Of a stretch of DNA of 64,000 nt, positions 1 to 8,781 are shown one piece after another; position 1 is the stretch's first letter; each line of letters starts with the position of its first letter. The stretch comes from Deltaproteobacteria bacterium (GTDB lineage: Bacteria > Myxococcota > B64-G9). Where the stretch lies: positions 44,226 through 108,225 of the forward strand of contig JAFDKH010000020.1 of the NCBI GenBank assembly GCA_019307065.1, given 5' to 3'. The notes under the pieces are model-generated. The model saw nothing but the letters and a program-made list of their open reading frames with translations, searched no databases and had not been told where the DNA came from. A program made the position numbers and the translations under genes.

Positions 1-1711
1 AGCGGCTCTTTTCGAGCTTTTCAATCAGCTGGTCCGGGATCGGCTCGTTGGTCTGGTAGTGCTTAGCATACATTTTCAACACTTCGGGCTCAGAGGCCCA
101 GTTTTCCATGATCTGCGAGGGCAGCTCAACGAAATCAACCTTGATGTTGTCCGAACTGCCCGCGTAAGTGGTGTCGGCCAGCAGCGCATGCAATGCGTGA
201 CCGAACTCATGGAAAAGCGTCTCAACTTCTTCGAAGCTCAAGAGCGCCGGCTTGTCCCCGGTAGGCATGGAGAAGTTACCCACGTTGACGATCAGCGGAG
301 TGATCTTCTTCCCTTCTCGGCGGGACTGTTCCCGGTAGCCTCCGCACCAGGCACCGCCACGCTTGCTGGCCCGCGGGAAGTAGTCCACATAGAAAATACC
401 GATATGGCTGCCGTCCTTTTCCTGGACCTCGAAGGTGCGCACGTCCTTGTGGTACTTGGGGATGTCGTCTCTTTCCTTGAATTGGATCCCGTATAACTTC
501 GTGGCGACCTCAAAAGCGCCGTTCAAGACATTTTCGAGCTTGAAGTAGGGCCGCAGCTCGTTTTCGTCCAGGTCGTACTTGGCTTTCCTGAGCTTCTCGG
601 CGTAGTACCACCAGTCCCAGGGCTGCAGTTTGAAATCCTGGCCTTCCTTCTTGATCAGAGCCTGTAGTTCCTCGGCCTCGCGTTTTGCCACCGGCAGGGC
701 CGCCTTCCAGACCTGGTCGAGCAGTTTGTAGACGTTCTTGGGGTTCTTAGCCATTCTTCTCACCAACTGGAAATCGGCGTAGGTTTTGTATCCAAGTAGT
801 TTGGCTTTCTCTACCCTGAGCGCGATGATCTTTTTCAGGTTCTCCTTGTTGTCCAGTTCGTCGCCGTTGTTGCCCCGCGAGATGTAGCCTGAAAACATCT
901 TCTCGCGCAGCTCGCGTCTGCTAGAAAATTGCAGGAAGGGAATCAAGCTGGGCTTGTGGAGGGTGAAGACCCACTTGCCCTCGTGACCGCGCTCTTTGGC
1001 AGCTTTCGTAGCAGCCGCGACGACCCGCTCGGGAAGGCCGGCCAGGTCCTCCTTTTTCTCCAGCACAATCTCGAACTTGTTGTTTTCTTTAAGAATGTTC
1101 TCCCTAAATTTCAGGTTCAGCAGTGAAAGCTGCTTGTTGATCTCCCGCAGCCTGACCTTGCTCTGATCGTCTAAGTCTGCGCCACCGCGGACGAAGTCCA
1201 GATAGAGCTCTTGCAACAGGGTGCTTTGTTCCACATTAAGCTTCAGTTCGTCTTTCTTTTCATAGATGACCTTGACCCGCTTGAACAGATCCTGATTGAG
1301 CAAGATGTCGTCTTTGTGCTTCGACAGCCTGGGGACCAACTTCTGGGCGATTTTCTGCATTTCGTCGTTGGTGTCGGCGCTCATCAGGCCGAAGAATGTT
1401 CGGGCAACCCGGGTGAGCGGCTCACCGGCCCGGTCGAGGGCTTCCACTGTATTTTCGAAGGTGGGGGCCTCCGATCTGCCGACGATCTCGGCAACTTGCC
1501 GGCTGTGAAGCTCCATGGCCTTTTCAAACGCCGGCAGATAATGCTCGTTCTTTATGCGATCGAAGGGCGGCGCGTCGAACGGGGTAGCGTACTCTTCGAA
1601 GAAGGGATTCGCAGCCATTTTCTCCTCAGGCGGTGGCGTCGTTTTCACCTGCTGGGTGCAGGCAGTAAAAGTAAGCACGAAGACAGCACACACAAGGCTG
1701 TAAACTTTCAT
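1..1711 (-). CDS. M3-family zinc metallopeptidase, lipoprotein (partial, C-terminus outside window)
   Basis: The gene starts at the ATG at 1711 and is still open at base 1, so about 570 residues are visible. The N-terminus is a short hydrophobic lipoprotein signal with lipobox FTAC and acylated Cys18. HEFGH at residues 501-505 (bases 197-211) is the HExxH zinc and catalytic motif of the thimet oligopeptidase/Dcp family. A Glu-rich stretch about 25 residues later (DFVELPSQ) fits the third zinc ligand region. The long helical N-terminal half is typical of M3 enzymes, which trim short peptides. A lipid anchor implies action in the periplasm or at the outer membrane rather than the cytosol. Oligopeptidase A and peptidyl-dipeptidase Dcp cannot be told apart here. 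Confidence 0.9.
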   Translation of the reverse strand, partial: MKVYSLVCAVFVLTFTACTQQVKTTPPPEEKMAANPFFEEYATPFDAPPFDRIKNEHYLPAFEKAMELHSRQVAEIVGRSEAPTFENTVEALDRAGEPLTRVARTFFGLMSADTNDEMQKIAQKLVPRLSKHKDDILLNQDLFKRVKVIYEKKDELKLNVEQSTLLQELYLDFVRGGADLDDQSKVRLREINKQLSLLNLKFRENILKENNKFEIVLEKKEDLAGLPERVVAAATKAAKERGHEGKWVFTLHKPSLIPFLQFSSRRELREKMFSGYISRGNNGDELDNKENLKKIIALRVEKAKLLGYKTYADFQLVRRMAKNPKNVYKLLDQVWKAALPVAKREAEELQALIKKEGQDFKLQPWDWWYYAEKLRKAKYDLDENELRPYFKLENVLNGAFEVATKLYGIQFKERDDIPKYHKDVRTFEVQEKDGSHIGIFYVDYFPRASKRGGAWCGGYREQSRREGKKITPLIVNVGNFSMPTGDKPALLSFEEVETLFHEFGHALHALLADTTYAGSSDNIKVDFVELPSQIMENWASEPEVLKMYAKHYQTNEPIPDQLIEKLEKSR

Positions 1712-1838
1712 TTTCGCTCCTTTTTTCTTGGTGAACGCTGATGCGCCGTTTGAATTTCCCAGACACGGGCCGATAGTATCCCGGCGAGATTTACGTGTAA
1801 AGAGTGCTGGACTGCCGATTGACTAGATTCGAATCATA

Positions 1839-1844
1839 TATAAT
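1839..1844 (+). promoter_or_regulatory. Candidate -10 box for the HAD lipoprotein gene
   Basis: TATAAT lies inside an AT-rich stretch 68 bases before the ATG at 1912. No -35 box at 16-18 bp is convincing; the TTGACT nearby is only 14 bp away. The 200 bp between the divergent M3 peptidase and HAD genes hold nothing else recognisable. Confidence 0.3.
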
Positions 1845-1911
1845 TAAAGTTCTTGCGAAAGCTATAATCCTTCGGTCTAATTCTGTCTCCCTAAGCACCT
1901 TAGGAGGTTAC

Positions 1912-2826
1912 ATGAAGGCTGTCCTGTCTACCCTCAAATTCATCGTTGTTTTTCTATTTGTCAGTCTACTCTCCAACTGCACCCACAGCCCAAAAGGCTT
2001 TAATCCGATTCATGGGTTCACTCCGCAAGCAAATTCACAGCTGGAAGCATTTTTTATAAAAACCCAGGTAGAAACCGGAAGAAAAGTTGCGGTTTTCGAC
2101 GGCGATGGGACCGTTCTCGGGCAAACCCCCCACTATCTGGCTGATGAGTGCATGTATATGTATGCCAAAAAGAAACCCGAGAAGAAACCGGAACTACTGG
2201 TCGAAATGGGAAAGATACGCAACGTATCTATGCGCTATGTTCAGGGAAGAGTGGAATACTTAGCCGGAGAAAGTGTGACTTTCCTGCGCGATATGGGCGA
2301 AAAGTGTTTCAACCAGCACTACTCAAAAAAGATCTTCGAGCCGAGCCGCCGTTTGATTCAGGTCCTGAAACAGCACGGTTTTGAAGTCTGGGTCGTGACC
2401 GGCTCACCCCAGGTGCTCTACCAACAATTTCTGGCCAAGCAACTCGATATCCCGATTATCAACGTCGTCGGAGTAAAATCGGTAGTCCGCGGCGGAATCG
2501 TAACCGGTGAGATGGTACCCCCAATACCTCAAGACCACGGCAAGAAAGAAGCCATCGAGACATTCATTCAAGAACAGCCGCTCTTCGTGGCCGGCAACAG
2601 CCGCGGAGACAAGGAGATGATCGAATACAGTCGCGGCCTGAGGATGATTGTGAATCCGGATGAACATGTCGCGCCCGACCAGAAACAAAGCATCGCCGAC
2701 TACGCCAAATCCGAAAACTGGCTGATTGTCAGGATTCGCGACGTACCCGAGCCTGGGTTTCCGTCCATTTCATCGAAGGCTTTCGGGATCAGAATCAATA
2801 AAACCCGGGATGTAAAAAGCGACTGA
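1912..2826 (+). CDS. HAD-superfamily phosphatase, lipoprotein (SerB-like, subclass IB)
   Basis: The 304-residue product starts at the ATG at 1912, which has an AGGAGG site 6 bases upstream; in-frame starts further up lack one. The signal ends in lipobox LLSNC with Cys23. HAD motif I is FDGDGT with Asp63 and Asp65, motif II is VVTGS (Thr163), and motif IV is AGNSRGD (Asp233). These are the residues for an aspartyl-phosphate mechanism with magnesium. The helical cap between motifs I and II matches the SerB-like IB group. The substrate is unknown; a lipid-anchored periplasmic location suggests a nucleotide, phospholipid head group or other small phosphate ester. The stop lies 3 bases from the end of the convergent regulator gene. 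Confidence 0.8.
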   Translation: MKAVLSTLKFIVVFLFVSLLSNCTHSPKGFNPIHGFTPQANSQLEAFFIKTQVETGRKVAVFDGDGTVLGQTPHYLADECMYMYAKKKPEKKPELLVEMGKIRNVSMRYVQGRVEYLAGESVTFLRDMGEKCFNQHYSKKIFEPSRRLIQVLKQHGFEVWVVTGSPQVLYQQFLAKQLDIPIINVVGVKSVVRGGIVTGEMVPPIPQDHGKKEAIETFIQEQPLFVAGNSRGDKEMIEYSRGLRMIVNPDEHVAPDQKQSIADYAKSENWLIVRIRDVPEPGFPSISSKAFGIRINKTRDVKSD

Positions 2827-2829
2827 CAA

Positions 2830-4320
2830 TCACGAGAAATCGCGCCTGAGCGAAATACCGCGCTTTTTCAGCAGCCGGTAAATAGTGACCACATTCACGC
2901 CGGCCCGGCGAGCAACCGCCTTGATATCCCCACGACATTCGCTGAGTAGATCTTCTAAGTATTGTCGTTCGAGGGGTTCCAACCAATGCTCGCGCATCTG
3001 CACAAGTGTCTTGTAGGCGAACTTCAACTGGGTGGACGCGGGAGTTACCGAGCGAATCGAACCGGGCAGATGCTCAGGCAGAATTTCTTCACTAGTAGTC
3101 ATGATTACGGCATGTTCGACTACGTTTTTCAGTTCGCGCATGTTGCCGGGAAAGTCATAGTTATACATCATCGCCATTGCTTGCGGAGATGTTCGTTTTA
3201 CTTCTTTTTTCATTTTCCTGGCTGCTTGTAATAGAAACACTTCGGTAAGCAACTCGAGGTTGGTCTTATAGCTACGTAGCGGAGGCAGTTGCAGGGTGAC
3301 CACGCTCAAGCGGTAGTAAAGGTCGTCGCGAAAGGTACGCTGGCGAACCATGTCCGCCAGATTGTGGTGGGTCGCACAAATCAGTCGTACGTCGACTCGC
3401 GCCGGAGGGACGTTGGAACCAAGCGGCTGAATCTCGCCGTCTTCGACTGCCCGCAAGAGTTTTGCCTGCAAAGACATAGGCATGTCACCGATCTCGTCGA
3501 GGAAAAGAGTGCCCTTGTGGGCCTTGGTGAATTCTCCGGTCTTGGCATAAGTGGCACCGGTAAAAGCCCCCTTGGCATGCCCAAACAGGGTGCTTTCCAG
3601 CAAGGCTTCCGGGATAGCCGCACAGTTGACCGTAATCATCGGCTGGCCCATACGGGTACTGTTGAAATGGATCGCATTGGCAACCAGCTCTTTGCCGGTC
3701 CCGCTTTCTCCATGAATCAATACCGGAGCGTCAGTCGGAGCTACTTGTTCGAGTTGGCGTTCCACTTCGAGCCATTCGGTCGACAGACCCTTGATTAGAA
3801 AAGGCCTGCCCTGCCCCGGTCCCTTCGACCAATATAGCTGGGCGCGGCGTAAAAACTTGGCTGACGACTCAGCCAGGCTCTGAAGTTCCTCGATGTGCTC
3901 GGTCCCGAAAGCATCCGGCTCTCGCGCCGAAACAGTGATTACTCCCATGGCCCGCTTTTGATAAGGGATTGGCACGGCCACGACCGATCGGACATCCTGA
4001 AAATATCTGGCATAATGAGGGTCGTTATTGGTGTCATTACACAGATAGGCTTGATTGTTGTCGTATACCCATAAGGCGATACCGTTCGGCCGATCATCTT
4101 GGCGATGGCGCAGCAACACTCCGGGCAGGTTGATAATCAAGTCATCGACCAGATGGAAATGGATCGCCAGACCTTTGGCTTTTCGATCCCATAAAAAGAT
4201 CGCCCCGTTGTGGGCATTGGTGCGTTCGAGGGCCAACTCCATGACCCGCCGCTCGAGCGACTCGGCTTCGGCCGAATGCAGGGCCTCGTCTGTCGGCGAG
4301 ATTAGTTTACTTTCACGCAT
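2830..4320 (-). CDS. Sigma-54-dependent activator with GAF sensor domain
   Basis: The 496 residues show an N-terminal GAF-like domain (about 15-160) and a sigma-54 AAA+ domain with Walker A GESGTGKE (204-211), the sigma-54 contact loop GAFTGA (251-256) and Walker B LFLDE (272-276). A Fis-type helix-turn-helix follows near 465-490. The protein should bind upstream sites and remodel sigma-54 polymerase in response to a GAF ligand. It is divergent from a lipoprotein gene with an excellent -24/-12 promoter at 4424, its most likely target. The start codon has no clear ribosome site, and a TTGCA-N4-TGCAA dyad sits 5 bp before it, which suggests autoregulation or a leaderless message. The ligand is not predictable. 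Confidence 0.9.
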   Translation of the reverse strand: MRESKLISPTDEALHSAEAESLERRVMELALERTNAHNGAIFLWDRKAKGLAIHFHLVDDLIINLPGVLLRHRQDDRPNGIALWVYDNNQAYLCNDTNNDPHYARYFQDVRSVVAVPIPYQKRAMGVITVSAREPDAFGTEHIEELQSLAESSAKFLRRAQLYWSKGPGQGRPFLIKGLSTEWLEVERQLEQVAPTDAPVLIHGESGTGKELVANAIHFNSTRMGQPMITVNCAAIPEALLESTLFGHAKGAFTGATYAKTGEFTKAHKGTLFLDEIGDMPMSLQAKLLRAVEDGEIQPLGSNVPPARVDVRLICATHHNLADMVRQRTFRDDLYYRLSVVTLQLPPLRSYKTNLELLTEVFLLQAARKMKKEVKRTSPQAMAMMYNYDFPGNMRELKNVVEHAVIMTTSEEILPEHLPGSIRSVTPASTQLKFAYKTLVQMREHWLEPLERQYLEDLLSECRGDIKAVARRAGVNVVTIYRLLKKRGISLRRDFS

Positions 4321-4325
4321 AATAG

Positions 4326-4339
4326 TTGCATTATTGCAA
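4326..4339. promoter_or_regulatory. Perfect dyad TTGCA-N4-TGCAA, candidate activator binding site
   Basis: A perfect 5-bp inverted repeat with a 4-bp centre lies between the sigma-54 activator gene and the lipoprotein gene. It is 85 bp before the -24/-12 promoter at 4424, a usual distance for an enhancer site. It also touches the leader of the activator gene. Binding by this activator is inference. Confidence 0.4.
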
Positions 4340-4423
4340 ATTTTTTACATGATATCAAGCAATATTTTCTCTCCTCGTGACACACTACTTTGTATTCATT
4401 GAACTTCATATTTTCAAACCTTT

Positions 4424-4439
4424 TGGCATGGCCATTGCT
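4424..4439 (+). promoter_or_regulatory. Sigma-54 (-24/-12) promoter of the repeat lipoprotein gene
   Basis: TGGCATGGCCATTGCT matches the sigma-54 consensus TGGCACG-N4-TTGCW at all but one fixed position. GG and GC are separated by the required 10 bp. Transcription would begin near 4450, leaving about 35 bases of leader before the ATG at 4485. The divergent neighbour is a sigma-54 activator, which supports the call. Confidence 0.8.
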
Positions 4440-4484
4440 AATGAACAAGTAACATATGTCATCACAATTTCAAGGAGCAGCGCC

Positions 4485-5132
4485 ATGAAGAAATTCAACC
4501 AAACCCTTTTCGTAGCAATTGCAGTTATAACCCTGTCCGCCTGTGGTGGAACAGATAATCGAGTCGTGGACCTATCTGAATCTGATCAACCGATCGAGCT
4601 AATCGACGATACCGGATTGCTGGCCTTTTTGAACGATCAAGTACATACGACTCGTACTTATCTGGATATTGGCTGCGACATCCGCAAAGATTCAGCAAAG
4701 TACATCATCGGCCATCGCGACGGCCTGGACGGCACACCCGGCACAGCCGATGACAATCTGTTCAACGACCTCGAAGAAGTCGGCAGTGTTTACAAAGTTG
4801 GACCTTCCACGTTGGAGAAATTATATATATGTGCTGCCGCCAGCGGTTATCTTTTCTCAAAAGAGGCCGGCCTGATCGCATTCATGAACGATCAAGCCGA
4901 AACAACTGTTGCGCGACTAGATGCCGACTGTGCCATCCGAAGCGACTCGGCTGAGTATCTAATCGGCCATCGTGACGGCCTTGACCTCATACCCGGCTCA
5001 CAAGACGACAACTTGTTCGACAACATCGAAGAGATCGACAATGTCTATATGGTGGGCCTGTGGACGATTAATCGTCTGTACGCCTGCGCAGAAGGATTCG
5101 GCTATTTCACACAAGATCCTGGTGCTTTATAA
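4485..5132 (+). CDS. Lipoprotein with two helix-hairpin-helix-like repeats
   Basis: The 215-residue product starts at the ATG at 4485 behind AAGGAG; a longer open frame upstream lacks such a site. The signal ends in lipobox LSAC. Two copies of a unit of about 75 residues follow. Each has an aspartate-rich loop (HRDGLDG.PG..DDNLF), an LEEV/IEEI helix and a YKVG or YMVG turn before a Leu-rich helix. This resembles helix-hairpin-helix style modules with a GTADD-type calcium-like loop seen in secreted proteins of myxobacteria and planctomycetes. The family resemblance is from memory and the function is unknown. It is probably made only when the divergent sigma-54 activator is active. Confidence 0.75.
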   Translation: MKKFNQTLFVAIAVITLSACGGTDNRVVDLSESDQPIELIDDTGLLAFLNDQVHTTRTYLDIGCDIRKDSAKYIIGHRDGLDGTPGTADDNLFNDLEEVGSVYKVGPSTLEKLYICAAASGYLFSKEAGLIAFMNDQAETTVARLDADCAIRSDSAEYLIGHRDGLDLIPGSQDDNLFDNIEEIDNVYMVGLWTINRLYACAEGFGYFTQDPGAL

Positions 5133-5133
5133 A

Positions 5134-6015
5134 TCAGACCTCATAGAGTATCGAGCGTATCTCTCTAAGTTGATGAATCATGGTGAGTGGGCTCTGGGTA
5201 GCTCCGGCCAGGCATCCGCAATTCGCACAGTCTGCATTTGGCGCAAAACATCTTCTCTTGTTCCAGGAAACATCATAATGGAGGGCTTCATCTCCCCAGT
5301 AACACGGGCCGCGGTGGTCGGCAATCGAGTACCATTTAATCATGGTCTCGCTGACCAATAGATCTTCTGGAAAGAGCTGTTTGACACGAATCAATTCCCG
5401 AATTATTGCCTGGCGAGCCTCGCTACCCAACTCCCAAGGATTGTAGCCGTCGTTCCTGGGCGTGTAGATGTTACACACAACTCCCGTGAAACCAGAGTCC
5501 CGGGCAAGCCGAACCACATGCTCGAGTTCGGTGTAGTTTTGCTCGGCCAGAACCATATTGATAACGACCCGATCGTCACCGGTAAAGTTTTTCAACACCC
5601 GGTCATAGACACCTTGTCCGCGAATGCTGTCGTTTATTTTACGCGAACCATCAATTGATACAAATAACCTGTGTTTGAACTCACTTGGAATCTTTATGGT
5701 TCCGTTTGTGATCACAAAAATGAAAGGAAAGATCTTGTGAGCCAACATTAAAATATCAATCCTGAGAGCAGGCTCACCGCCTACCAGGAGAATAAAGCGT
5801 ACGCCGTCTTCGTAAAGCTGCCTGAATCTCTTTTCCCAGACATCAAGCGGTTGATCCTGTTTGTTTAACTTGTCCCTTCCATAGAAATGATAGCAATGCT
5901 TGCAGTGCAGGTTGCAATTGTCGGTGATGTCTACCTCGGCACTGTGCTTAACACCGAGTACGATTCGCCTGAACTCGAGCCACGGAAAATAAAGCACTGC
6001 TTGCATACGCTTCAT
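5134..6015 (-). CDS. Radical SAM protein with Cys-rich C-terminus
   Basis: The 293 residues carry the CxxxCxxC site (Cys34, Cys38, Cys41) that binds the 4Fe-4S cluster cleaving S-adenosylmethionine, and a GGEP motif at 79-82 that contacts the methionine part. Five cysteines in the last 60 residues (CYWG, CFAPNADCANCGC) suggest a SPASM-type auxiliary cluster. The ATG at 6015 was chosen because GGGA precedes it and the partial TIM barrel starts soon after; an open frame reaches 6138 without a better start. The stop nearly abuts the convergent lipoprotein gene. No substrate peptide is recognisable nearby. Confidence 0.8.
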   Translation of the reverse strand: MKRMQAVLYFPWLEFRRIVLGVKHSAEVDITDNCNLHCKHCYHFYGRDKLNKQDQPLDVWEKRFRQLYEDGVRFILLVGGEPALRIDILMLAHKIFPFIFVITNGTIKIPSEFKHRLFVSIDGSRKINDSIRGQGVYDRVLKNFTGDDRVVINMVLAEQNYTELEHVVRLARDSGFTGVVCNIYTPRNDGYNPWELGSEARQAIIRELIRVKQLFPEDLLVSETMIKWYSIADHRGPCYWGDEALHYDVSWNKRRCFAPNADCANCGCLAGATQSPLTMIHQLREIRSILYEV

Positions 6016-6162
6016 GATTTTCCCTACCAGTCGTGGTTGAAGAGTAGCAATGAATGCGGCCGGTTTCCACAAGGAATATGACTGAATTCGATTGTCTTGT
6101 TCCAAAAAGCAAGAGTGATATAGTCGGGCCGGACACAACCATTTGACTCCAAGGATCGGCAG

Positions 6163-7128
6163 ATGAACAGTAGTTCCAGCAATTCCAGCGACCGCCTACT
6201 AGACAAGTTAACGGCGCCCGATCGGGCCGGCGAGTTTGTCGGCCTGCTATTTGATTTCGGAATGAATCAGGAATTGAAACTCTACCTCTCGGCCAAGCGA
6301 GTTCTGGACCGACTTATTCGAATGGCCCAAAGCCCGTTTCTAAAACATGTAATCACCAAGCATTTCAGGCCTTTTCTCGATCGCGAAGCAGCCCGGGCAG
6401 AGCAACAGGGCGAATGTGTTTCTGCCTACCTCACCCCGCAGGCCAACCAGGTTTTCGACGATTTGTCCAGCCGACCGGTTCATCTCGAGCAACAGTTTCT
6501 CGAGAAGTTAATCAAACAGGATGCAGTCCGCCATCTAATAAAAATGATCGTTATCGAAACCATCAACCGCTTTATAAAAAGCATCAAGGGAGACGGTGAC
6601 GGGCTACTAGGCAAGGTCGGCAAGCTGGGAATTGGAAGCGGGCTATTTTCTAAAGTAGGCAAGCAAATCGAGGCGCACCTGCAATCCGCGGCGGCATCAT
6701 TTGTACAAGGCTCACTCGATCGGGTCATGAAAACCGTAGTCGCTACGGTCAGCTCACCGGAAATGGCCGTCCACCTCGGCAAACTGAACAAGGCGGGTTA
6801 CCGGGCCGTACTGGCGCTCGAAACCACCATCGTCTGGCAAGCCCTGTTGCGCCAGCCGCTCGACGATCTCCTGGCCGTTGTTCCGGGCCTATTGAGCTTC
6901 AACATTGATCGCGCGGTCGTTCAAGAAGCCGTCACCGCCGAAGTGAAGGCCGTCTTGGATGCCGAAGAATCAAAAACAATTCGTCAAATCGTCAATGACG
7001 ACCAGCTCACGGCCCAGTGGCGGGCCGAGTGCGTTGAAATCGGCAGTGAGCTCTTGTCCAACTTCGCAAGATCCCCGGAATTTCAAAGCTGGCTGGCAGC
7101 GGCCGATAAAGATAAATCAGAAGACTAG
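6163..7128 (+). CDS. Hypothetical helical protein
   Basis: I do not recognise this 321-residue protein. It begins with a Ser/Asn-rich stretch, has no signal peptide and is predicted mostly helical, with a Gly-rich turn around residues 145-165 (GDGDGLLGKVGKLG). It contains hydrophobic patches but no clear membrane span. AAGGA precedes the ATG. It is divergent from the radical SAM gene and convergent with the bestrophin-like gene, so neighbours give no clue to its role. Confidence 0.65.
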   Translation: MNSSSSNSSDRLLDKLTAPDRAGEFVGLLFDFGMNQELKLYLSAKRVLDRLIRMAQSPFLKHVITKHFRPFLDREAARAEQQGECVSAYLTPQANQVFDDLSSRPVHLEQQFLEKLIKQDAVRHLIKMIVIETINRFIKSIKGDGDGLLGKVGKLGIGSGLFSKVGKQIEAHLQSAAASFVQGSLDRVMKTVVATVSSPEMAVHLGKLNKAGYRAVLALETTIVWQALLRQPLDDLLAVVPGLLSFNIDRAVVQEAVTAEVKAVLDAEESKTIRQIVNDDQLTAQWRAECVEIGSELLSNFARSPEFQSWLAAADKDKSED

Positions 7129-7161
7129 CCTTCCGATCGATCCGCTACTTATGAACAGCAG

Positions 7162-7950
7162 CTATTCGGCAGTCACAACCATATAATCTTCTACAACGTT
7201 GAGTTTGACATCGTCGGTGCCTATATCGTCGTAGGGATCTTCGATATCTTCCTGGACGTTGTCCAGGGTCACCAGCACCAGGCTATAGAGAACCGCGACC
7301 AGGTAACCGACCAGCGGAAACAATTCCGACTTGTAGCACAGCGCCGCGAAATAGGGCCCGAATGCAATCGGGAAAAAGTTTAGAAACACTCTCGAGTAAG
7401 CTCTCAGCGACACCGGTGTCCGATAAGTGGCGATGTTGCGCATGCGCTCGTAGTCAATCATCATCTTGCTGACGTATTGGCTGGCGCGGGAAATCTCGCT
7501 ACCGGTCACCTTGGCCTCGCGCAGGGCCTCGTTCGAAGCGGAAAAGCGCGAGAAAACAGACATGACTTTGCTGAAACTGGCCTGCGAGCGGCCTTTCTCC
7601 ATGAGATCTTCCCGAATGGCTATGATCAAGTCTTCGATGATCAGCCTGACGCGTTTACAATGCTCAGATTCTTTATTGGCTTCACCGGGAACCCAATCAC
7701 GATGGGCGTAATAGAGAGCCACTCCATGGGCTTTGACTCCGGCAAAGAACTTGAGAGCCTCTTCACGGCGTTTGTAGGCAGCATTGATCGAAAAAACAAT
7801 CGGGAAAACGACCGCCAAGCCGATCAAACCAGTCGGAATCTCGGCCCGGATGTTGAAATATAAGCAGGCATAGGTCGACCCCACGGCCAGTAAGGAGACA
7901 ATGAATGTCTGCCAATCAACTACTGAGATGAAGTCCTTGAGTGTTTTCAT
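7162..7950 (-). CDS. Bestrophin-like membrane protein
   Basis: The 262 residues include membrane spans near 15-60 and 190-225, separated by a long helical region, and an acidic tail with IEDPYDDIGTDDVKL. That tail matches the conserved end of bacterial bestrophin-like proteins (UPF0187), where an EDPF.GIG.DD segment follows the last span. Bestrophins form pentameric anion or cation channels in the inner membrane. No operon partner is evident, because the gene stands between convergent and divergent neighbours. Confidence 0.7.
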   Translation of the reverse strand: MKTLKDFISVVDWQTFIVSLLAVGSTYACLYFNIRAEIPTGLIGLAVVFPIVFSINAAYKRREEALKFFAGVKAHGVALYYAHRDWVPGEANKESEHCKRVRLIIEDLIIAIREDLMEKGRSQASFSKVMSVFSRFSASNEALREAKVTGSEISRASQYVSKMMIDYERMRNIATYRTPVSLRAYSRVFLNFFPIAFGPYFAALCYKSELFPLVGYLVAVLYSLVLVTLDNVQEDIEDPYDDIGTDDVKLNVVEDYMVVTAE

Positions 7951-7984
7951 TTTTTTTCCTCGTCTATAAGAATATTTTAAGAAG

Positions 7985-7997
7985 AACAGTCACTGTT
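7985..7997. promoter_or_regulatory. 13-bp perfect palindrome upstream of the bestrophin-like gene
   Basis: AACAGTCACTGTT is a perfect dyad 35 bp before the bestrophin-like start and about 150 bp before yedF. It could be an operator for either gene. The rest of the 193-bp intergenic region is AT-rich and holds no clear -35/-10 or -24/-12 pair. Confidence 0.3.
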
Positions 7998-8143
7998 TCT
8001 GCATACGGAGAATATCTTAGTTTATCCGGCCAGACTCAAGAGTTATTTATTCTTTTTGCTATTTAAGATGTTTCAAAAATTTCACCTACCATAGCACCAT
8101 TGGTACATGTTATATCAACTCCAGAAATATTTCGGGGAGACCA

Positions 8144-8767
8144 ATGATGAAACCAGAAAAAACTTTGGACATGCGCGGTCGTACCTGTCCCGAGCCGGTA
8201 GTCGAAACCGGCAAGGCACTCAGCGATAATGATATTGTGAAACTCATAATCATAGTTGACAACGATGCAGCGGTCGAAAACGTTCAGCGGATGGTAACCA
8301 GTAAAGGCTGGTCGTCGACTGTCGAAAAGAAAAGTGACGACGAATTCATTGTGAAAGCGCTCAGAGGAGCATCGCAACTGTCAACTGCATCTGAAGATGA
8401 ATGTATCGTTTGTCAGGCACCTGAATCTCGACCCTGGGTGGCAATCCTGATTGCTTCATCCTGCTTCGGCCGGGGAGACGATGAACTTGGCCGCAAACTG
8501 ATGGGCGGATTCGTCAAGACGATCAAGCAACTGGATCCTGTCCCCGAGTGTATTATCTTCATCAACAGCGGCGTAAAATTGGTAATTCAGGGTTCAGAAG
8601 TAGTCGATGTTTTAAAAGAGCTTTCTGAATCCGGCGTGCAAATACTAGCCTGCGGCACTTGCCTCGAACATTTCAAGATCATGGATGAAATTGCCGTTGG
8701 CAACGTATCCAACATGCTCGAAATCGCTTCGACTCTTGTCTCGGCCGACCGCATAGTGCGACCGTAA
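8144..8767 (+). CDS. yedF: YedF-like selenium-metabolism protein (TusA domain plus DsrE-like domain)
   Basis: The 207 residues begin with a TusA/SirA fold carrying the signature RGRTCPEP (Cys15). After a linker with CxxC (Cys87, Cys90) comes a DsrE-like domain with a second reactive pair, ACGTC (Cys170, Cys173). This two-domain layout matches the sulfurtransferase-like YedF family that travels with selenium-utilising genomes, where it is thought to handle persulfide or selenium transfer. It supports selenoprotein synthesis in this organism, relevant to the TGA codon in arsS at 35077. The start at 8144 follows GGGGAGA; an ATG at 8147 is equally possible. Confidence 0.85.
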   Translation: MMKPEKTLDMRGRTCPEPVVETGKALSDNDIVKLIIIVDNDAAVENVQRMVTSKGWSSTVEKKSDDEFIVKALRGASQLSTASEDECIVCQAPESRPWVAILIASSCFGRGDDELGRKLMGGFVKTIKQLDPVPECIIFINSGVKLVIQGSEVVDVLKELSESGVQILACGTCLEHFKIMDEIAVGNVSNMLEIASTLVSADRIVRP

Positions 8768-8781
8768 CTATTGAGACCTGC

